Of a DNA stretch of 64,000 bases, positions 44,887 through 64,000 are shown piece by piece. The stretch spans positions 12,850,300-12,914,299 of the forward strand of contig JAZBQD010000025.1 in the NCBI GenBank assembly GCA_036583965.1. The letters run 5' to 3'. The position numbers and the translations under genes were made by a program. Every line of letters begins with the position of its first letter. Within the stretch, counting starts at the first letter, position 1. This DNA is from Prunella strophiata (Eukaryota; Chordata; Aves; Passeriformes; Prunellidae). Under the pieces are notes generated by a model that was given only the letters and a program-made list of their open reading frames with translations, did not search any database and had not been told where the DNA came from.

Positions 44887-47153
44887 ACCCCAAATCCCAG
44901 ACCCCAGATCCCAGATCCCAGACCCCAGATCCCAGATCCCAGATCCCAGACCCCAAATCCCAGACCCCAGATCCCAGACCCCAAATCCCAGACCCCAGAT
45001 CCCAGATCCCAGACCCCAAATCCCAGACCCCAGATCCCAGATCCCAGACCCCAAATCCCAGACCCCAGATCCCAGATCCCAGACCCCAAATCCCAGATCC
45101 CAGACCCCAAATCCCAGACCCCAGATCCCAGACCCCAAATCCCAGACCCCAGATCCCAGATCCCAGACCCCAAATCCCAGACCCCAGATCCCAGATCCCA
45201 GACCCCAGATCCCAGATCCCAGACCCCAGATCCCAGACCCCAAATCCCAGACCCCAGATCCCAGATCCCAGACCCCAGATCCCAGACCCCAAATCCCAGA
45301 CCCCAGATCCCAGACCCCAAATCCCAGACCCCAGATCCCAGATCCCAGACCCCAAATCCCAGATCCCAGACCCCAAATCCCAGATCCCAGACCCCAAATC
45401 CCAGACCCCAGATCCCAGATCCCAGACCCCAAATCCCAGATCCCAGACCCCTGACCCCAGATCCCAGATCCCAGAACCCAAATCCCAGACCCCAGATCCC
45501 AGACCCCAGATCCCAGATCCCAGACCCCAAATCCCAGACCCCAGATCCCAGATCCCAGATCCCAGACCCCAAATCCCAGACCCCAGATCCCAGATCCCAG
45601 ACCCCAAATCCCAGACCCCAGACCCCAGATCCCAGATCCCAGACCCCAAATCCCAGACCCCAGATCCCAGATCCCAGATCCCAGACCCCAAATCCCAGAT
45701 CCCAGATCCCAGACCCCAAATCCCAGATCCCAGACCCCAAATCCCAGACCCCAGATCCCAGACCCCAAATCCCAGACCCCAGATCCCAGATCCCAGATCC
45801 CAGACCCCAAATCCCAGACCCCAGATCCCAGATCCCAGACCCCAAATCCCAGACCCCAGATCCCAGATCCCAGACCCCAAATCCCAGACCCCAGATCCCA
45901 GATCCCAGACCCCAAATCCCAGACCCCAGATCCCAGATCCCAGACCCCAAATCCCAGACCCCAGATCCCAGATCCCAGATCCCAGATCCCAGACCCCAAA
46001 TCCCAGACCCCAGATCCCAGATCCCAGATCCCAGATCCCAGACCCCAAATCCCAGACCCCAGATCCCAGATCCCAGACCCCAAACCCCAGACCCCAGATC
46101 CCAGATCCCAGACCCCAGATCCCAGATTCCAGATCCCAGATCCCAAATCCCAGACCCCAGATCCCAGATCCCAGATCCCAGACCCCAAATCCCAGACCCC
46201 AGATCCCAGATCCCAGACCCCAAATCCCAGACCCCAGATCCCAGATCCCAGACCCCAAATCCCAGACCCCAGATCCCAGATCCCAGACCCCAAATCCCAG
46301 ATCCCAGACCCCAGACCCCAGATCCCAGATCCCAGAACCCAAATCCCAGACCCCAGATCCCCAGATCCCAGATCCCAGACCCCAAATCCCAGACCCCAGA
46401 TCCCAGATCCCAGATCCCAGACCCCAAATCCCAGACCCCTGACCCCAGACCCCAAATCCCAGACCCCAGATCCCAGATCCCAGATCCCAGACCCCAAATC
46501 CCAGACCCCAGATCCCAGATCCCAGATCCCAGAACCCAGACCCCAGATCCCAGATCCCAGACCCCAAATCCCAGACCCCAGATCCCAGACCCCAGATCCC
46601 AGACCCCAAATCCCAGACCCCAGATCCCAGATCCCAGATCCCAGACCCCAAATCCCAGACCCCAGACCCCAGATCCCAGACCCCAAATCCCAGATCCCAG
46701 ATCCCAGACCCCTGACCCCAGACTCCCAAATCCCAGATCCCCAAATCCCAGACCCCATACCCCTGACCCCAGATCCCAGACCCCAAACCCCAGATCCCAG
46801 ATCCCAGATTCCAGACCCCAGACCCCAGACCCCAGACCCCAGATCCCAGATCCCAGACCCCAGACCCCAGATCCCAGACCCCAGATCCCAGACCCCAAAC
46901 CCCAGATCCCAGATCCCAGATTCCAGACCCCAGACCCCAGACCCCAGACCCCAGACCCCAGACCCCAGACCCCAGACCCCAGACCCCAAACCCCAGATCC
47001 CAGATCCAGATCCCAGATCCCAGACCCCAGATCCCAGATCCCAGATCCCAGATCCCAGATCCCAGATCCCAGATCCCAAATCCCAAATCCCAGATCCCAG
47101 ATCCCAGATCCCAGACCCCAAATCCCAGACCCCAGACCCCAGACCCCAGAGCC
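44887..47153. repeat. Heptamer array, about 324 units in higher-order mosaic
   Basis: 7-bp units ATCCCAG, ACCCCAG and ACCCCAA combine into larger blocks of 35-49 bp that are themselves repeated. Rare units GAACCCA, CCTGACC and ATTCCAG mark duplicated blocks. Open frames on both strands are by-products. Confidence 0.97.
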
Positions 47154-47629
47154 CCCAGCAGCATGGCTGAGTCCCAGGAGCACCAGGACTCCTCCCTGGC
47201 CAGGGAAAAGGCAGCAGAGTGGCTGACCCAGGGTGCTGCTGGGTGTTCCTGGGCAGGAGCTGCCCGGGGTGGTGCCCCGTGCCCATGCTCTGTGTCCCTG
47301 CACACAGGTGGCTTCAGAGCACGGCAAGGTCACAGCCCAAAGCAAGGATTAACCCCCTGTCCTTGGCTTTTAAACATTTACCCCTCCTGAGGGAGGGGAT
47401 GTTTGCCTGAGCCTTGCAGAGGAAATGCTCCACATTCAGGCACCAAAGGCTTCAGTTCTTGCTGAGCACAGGGCACAAGCACAGCCCCGAGGGAAGGGTT
47501 TCCCTGGGCTGGCAGCTCCAGCCTCAGCTCCTGCTCTGTCAGAGGTGCCCCCACCACGGCCAGAGCCCTGCTCTGAGCTGGAGATGCAATCCTCAGCACC
47601 AAGGTTTGCTCATGAGACACACGGAAACT

Positions 47630-47770
47630 CTGCCCGTGGGAAAAGGCGTGGGGATGAGAACAGATAAATCTGTTCCTATCAGCAGACACTTATTTTTGTC
47701 CTTGTTTGGGCTTGCACCGATTTGTTAGATAAGTGACAATAGCAACTGTGTCAATTAGTACAGGAAGTGG
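47630..47770. other. Candidate conserved non-coding element between AQP8 and LCMT1
   Basis: ACAGATAAATCTGTTCCTAT, TGTTAGATAAGTGACAATAG and TGTGTCAATTAGTACAGGAA; two GATA-type AGATAA cores. Confidence 0.28.
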
Positions 47771-47979
47771 TGGCACCAAACAAGCCAAGGCTTCCAAAAA
47801 TGCTTTTTAGGAATCACAGAGAACATTTCCCTCATCCATCCACCTGGGCAGGAAAGCCAGAACACCCCTGTTTTATCCACCCCCTGTGTTTCACTCCTCT
47901 CCTCAGTTCACTGTGCAGATCTGCCACCTTTCCTTTGCTTTTCCATACAAACCAAGTGAGGGTCTGTAGAGAAAAGCAG

Positions 47980-48038
47980 ATTTGAGGGTTGGATGATCCT
48001 CAATGTCCCTTCCAACCCAAACCATTCTGGGGTTCTAA
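47980..48038 (+). mobile_element. CR1 LINE 3' tail fragment
   Basis: GTTGGATGATCCTCAATGTC then CCTTCCAACCCAAACCATTC. Confidence 0.75.
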
Positions 48039-48109
48039 ACCCAAACCACCCAAACTCCAAAGAACACTTAGGCAGATGCTAAAGCACATCATTGAGTACT
48101 GTTAACACC

Positions 48110-48300
48110 CAGTCCCAGAATCCCAGACTGGTTTGGGCTGGAAGGGACACTGAAACTGAAACCCACCTGCGCCAGGGCCTCCCCACCCTCCCAGGGAAGA
48201 ATCTCATCCTAAAATCGAATCTAAACCTCCTCTCTGTCAGTTTGAGTTCATTCCTCTCTTTCCTGTCATTCCATACTCTTGAAATTCCTCAAGTGCTCTC
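48110..48300 (-). mobile_element. CR1 LINE 3' fragment with internal deletion
   Basis: AGAATCCCAGACTGGTTTGG, then CCAGGGCCTCCCCACCCTCC and a CTAAACCTCC tail region; the middle CATGGCAGG block is gone. Confidence 0.8.
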
Positions 48301-48759
48301 TGTGAATCAGTGCTGGTACATTTTAAAGACCAGAATTGCAGCTGGCATCCAAAAAAAAGTGATTCCAGAGCATTCTGGTGCTGCACAACGTGGTGCTGCA
48401 AGGAAAGACCCCGGCAAACGCAGCACGGGGGTCAGCTCTGTGAAAGAGCCATAAAGAGTCAGAGCAGCTCCTCTGACACTGCCTTATCTGCCCTCATTTA
48501 TCTCGGAGCTGAGTCCCCGGGATTACACAACGGGGCTGAAAGAGAACTTGCAGAGTGATTTGCAGCTCGTAGCTGTGGCACAGGTGAGGTGACCTCTGCC
48601 CCTTACAGAGCCCACGTTGTGTAAGAGTTTTCCCTCCCATCGCTCCTCAGTGCAGATGGAAATTTCCAGGGATCCCCACCGCGGGCTGTGAGTCCTGCTG
48701 GAGAGCAGGGACAGATTTGTGTCAGTCCTGAGCCCAGACTGGTGTGTGAGCTGGGGAAT

Positions 48760-48890
48760 CAGCTGCCCCTGCATCCCTGGCAGTGCCCAAGGCCAGGCTG
48801 GGCAGAGCAGTCTGGCACAGTGCAAGGTGTCCCTGCCATGGCAGGGTGGCACTGGGGGGGCTTTAAAGGTTTGAACCATTCTGTGACTCT
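48760..48890 (+). mobile_element. CR1 LINE 3' fragment
   Basis: CATCCCTGGCAGTGCCCAAG to TTGAACCATTCTGTGACTCT. Confidence 0.8.
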
Positions 48891-49869
48891 CAGAGATGAA
48901 TTTTGCTGCCCATCAGTAGCAATCCCCCAGGAGAAAGGCCAGGCTGGAGCAGGAGGGAGAGGCAGAGCCCCAGGGCAGGGGTCACACATCCCAAGGGAGC
49001 AGCAGAGGGCAGAGAACTGGAACCTTCCTGCCTGGAAAAGCTTCCCGAGCCAGCAGCACCCTGCACAGAGTCCCCAGAGAGAGGTGAGGGCTTTGTGGAT
49101 CTATTTCAGTCAGCAGCACCCTGGGCACCAGCTGCCCACCCTGTCCTCCCCAGCACTGCAGGGACCTGCTGCTGCCTCTGATGCTGTGCAGCCCTGGAGC
49201 ACAAGGTGACCCAGTTTCCTCAGCACTGCTGCCAGCACCAGGAGACACCAGGAGCTTTGGCAGGAGTGATTCCCCTCTCCAGCTGGATGGGAGAAAGGCA
49301 GGCTGCAGCAGGGCAGGGGCTGGGGCAGCCTGGTGCCCCCCATGCCAGGGCAGCAGGGACCCTGCAGGGCTGCCAACGACACAGGCACCCAAAATAGAAC
49401 TGGTGAGCACCAGGAGCTGCCTCTGCCAGCACAGACATTATCCCCAAACACAAAGGGATGGAATTATGACAAAAAAGACACAAAAGACTGATGGAGCCCA
49501 GGACATCTCTGCAGTGAGCTGTGCTCCAACCTGCTGAGCTGAAAAATGCACCAGCTCAGGGGGTGTTTCCCAGGGGGAGCAGCTCCAAAGAACAGATCTG
49601 GATGTGCCAGGGCAGGTACACTGCAGCTGGGCTCCCACTCAGCAAGATGCTGCAGGAGGCTCAGGGAACACGGTCCCAAAGGGGCTCTGGCCAAAATTAA
49701 ATTGACAGTAGAGAGGGGCTTTCATGCAACTCTGAATTCCTCACTTAATTCCCAAGAAGGAGCAGGACAGGGTTGGTGTCTCTGGGCACAAGTGACTGCT
49801 CAGGAAGGCCCCTGCAGTGCACAGGGGTCGTGGGGCAGGTTGGGTTCATTCTGAATCCCTGAAGGAAAG

Positions 49870-50045
49870 GTCATTTCACAGCATCCCAGAAGGGGCTGAA
49901 GGGACCTCACAGCCCCTCCAGTGTCACCCCTGCCATGGCAGGGACACCTTCCCCTGTCCCAGGCTGCTCCAAGCCCTGTCCAGCCTGGCCTTGGGCACTG
50001 CCAGGGATCCAGGGGCAGCCACAGCTGCTCTGGGCCTGCCAGCAG
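49870..50045 (-). mobile_element. CR1 LINE 3' fragment, downstream of LCMT1
   Basis: CATGGCAGGGACACCTTCCC to CCACAGCTGCTCTGGGCCTG; about 100 bp past the LCMT1 poly(A) site. Confidence 0.85.
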
Positions 50046-50139
50046 CTGCTTTAAAAATACTCCTGGTGAGGCACTGGGTGAGAGGAAAAATGTCACTAAA
50101 CCAGATAGAAACCAGTCATTTCTAGCAAGGAAGACAGGA

Positions 50140-50902
50140 GACAATTTATAAATACTAAACATTTATTATTTTTCTCATAGGAAGGTTGCAAGATTCAATT
50201 TCAAACAACAGGACAAGGGCTTTCATTGCTGTGGGGATTTTGTTTTGCTTCTTTTGAGGGGAAAGAGAGAAGGAGGAACTGGTGTAAAGGTACTACCAGA
50301 AGCAGTGCAAATTGAGATTAATTTCTTTCTTCAGCATGCCAGTGCTGAAACCACAAGCTAAGCCCTTCCCAGTTAAATGGAGTCTGTTTTCCAGTTTCTT
50401 GTACATCACTGAACACAGTCAGGGCCCTCCTTCTCCTCCACCCTTGCCCTCCAAGGACTCCCAGCAGTGCAGTGAAGCCTGGAGGAGCCAGCACGGTGAC
50501 ACCTCATCAGAATGAGCCTGAACAGAACAAAACTGCACAGAATTCCCTCCTGCCCAGCCACCCAGGCTCCTGTCACAAACACGTGTTACACAGCCACAAA
50601 AACACACAAGAGGGAAATCTAAGAACCCAAGAACACTTGACTTTCAGTTTTGAACTAAGGAAGGCAAGCTTGGAACAGGAGTTACTGACACCTTGTGCAA
50701 GTCCACCGTTGGAGAGCTGGGGACAGGGAGGCAAGTCCTGCCCACAGGAATTGTTCCTTGGCTGCACCCAGGGGCACCAGGCCCGTCCCCAGCAGCAGCA
50801 CCAGCAGTGTCCCAGCCACAGCCCAGGGCTGGCACCTGCAAATCCCATCCTCTCCATGGCCTGGCCTCAGCCAAGGCAGCCCCAGGCTCCCCAGGGCTCC
50901 CC
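50140..50902 (-). other. LCMT1: LCMT1 3' UTR and poly(A) signal
   Basis: About 760 bp of moderately AT-rich sequence after the stop. A canonical AATAAA lies at 50167-50162 on the minus strand, followed by a T/GT-rich stretch near 50100-50140 that would suit cleavage-factor binding. A CR1 copy lies just past it. Confidence 0.6.
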
Positions 50903-63944
<13,042 letters not shown>

Positions 63945-64000
63945 TCAGGTTTCACATGCACAGGACAAGACAGAAGCAAAATCCTGACCAGTTGTGGTTT

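Larger units (their letters stand above)
43781..50139. other. Intergenic between AQP8 and LCMT1
   Basis: CR1 copies at 44.0, 48.0, 48.1, 48.8 and 49.9 kb, the heptamer array, and an AT-rich island at 47.63-47.77 kb. Nothing coding was found. Confidence 0.7.

Noticed and set aside
44439..47345. Collagen-like or IWDLGSG-type repeat proteins
   Set aside because: Produced by the heptamer array (three units make 21 bp). No start context, splice structure or homology.

Overview
The window is vertebrate nuclear DNA, almost certainly from a bird and probably a neoavian or passerine microchromosome or subtelomeric arm. Three things point there: about 18 CR1 LINE 3' ends of the avian type, compact GC-rich genes with short introns, and an extreme density of minisatellite arrays. 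There are no prokaryotic genes, tRNAs, rRNAs or CRISPR arrays. The very long open frames in the window lie in minisatellites whose period, or a small multiple of it, is divisible by three. They are not genes.

Three real protein-coding genes are recognisable, all on the minus strand, so transcription runs from right to left. (1) LCMT1 (64000 to about 50140): eight 3' coding exons of leucine carboxyl methyltransferase 1, the enzyme that methylates the C-terminal leucine of the PP2A catalytic subunit. The visible part gives 218 residues and matches human residues 117-334, with intact splice sites. (2) AQP8 (about 43725 to 38810): three exons of aquaporin-8. The exon carrying the first NPA motif and the last exon are not found, and a tandem array lies in each surviving intron and in the sequence just past the last exon found. 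(3) PRKCB (22625 leftwards): exons 1 and 2 of protein kinase C beta, holding the pseudosubstrate and the start of the C1A zinc finger, under a CpG island with GC boxes and a cluster of octamer motifs. The rest of PRKCB lies beyond base 1, so 1-22212 is PRKCB intron 2.

Layout: 1-22212 PRKCB intron 2 (CR1 copies, a 24-bp array of about 99 units, several small arrays, AT-rich candidate conserved elements); 22213-22983 PRKCB 5' end and promoter; 23-38.8 kb intergenic or AQP8 3' side, very GC-rich, with about ten G-rich or C-rich arrays and a few AT-rich islands; 38.8-43.5 kb AQP8; 43.8-50.1 kb intergenic, with a 2.3-kb heptamer array; 50.1-64 kb LCMT1.

The genes are not an operon; they are neighbours. 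In human, as I recall it, LCMT1 and AQP8 are also adjacent and on one strand, but PRKCB lies roughly 1 Mb away on the other side of LCMT1. The direct AQP8-PRKCB junction is therefore a rearranged or lineage-specific order. The most notable points are the incomplete AQP8, two 37-bp arrays in AQP8 that look related, the octamer cluster at PRKCB, and an exact FOX-like palindrome in the intergenic region.
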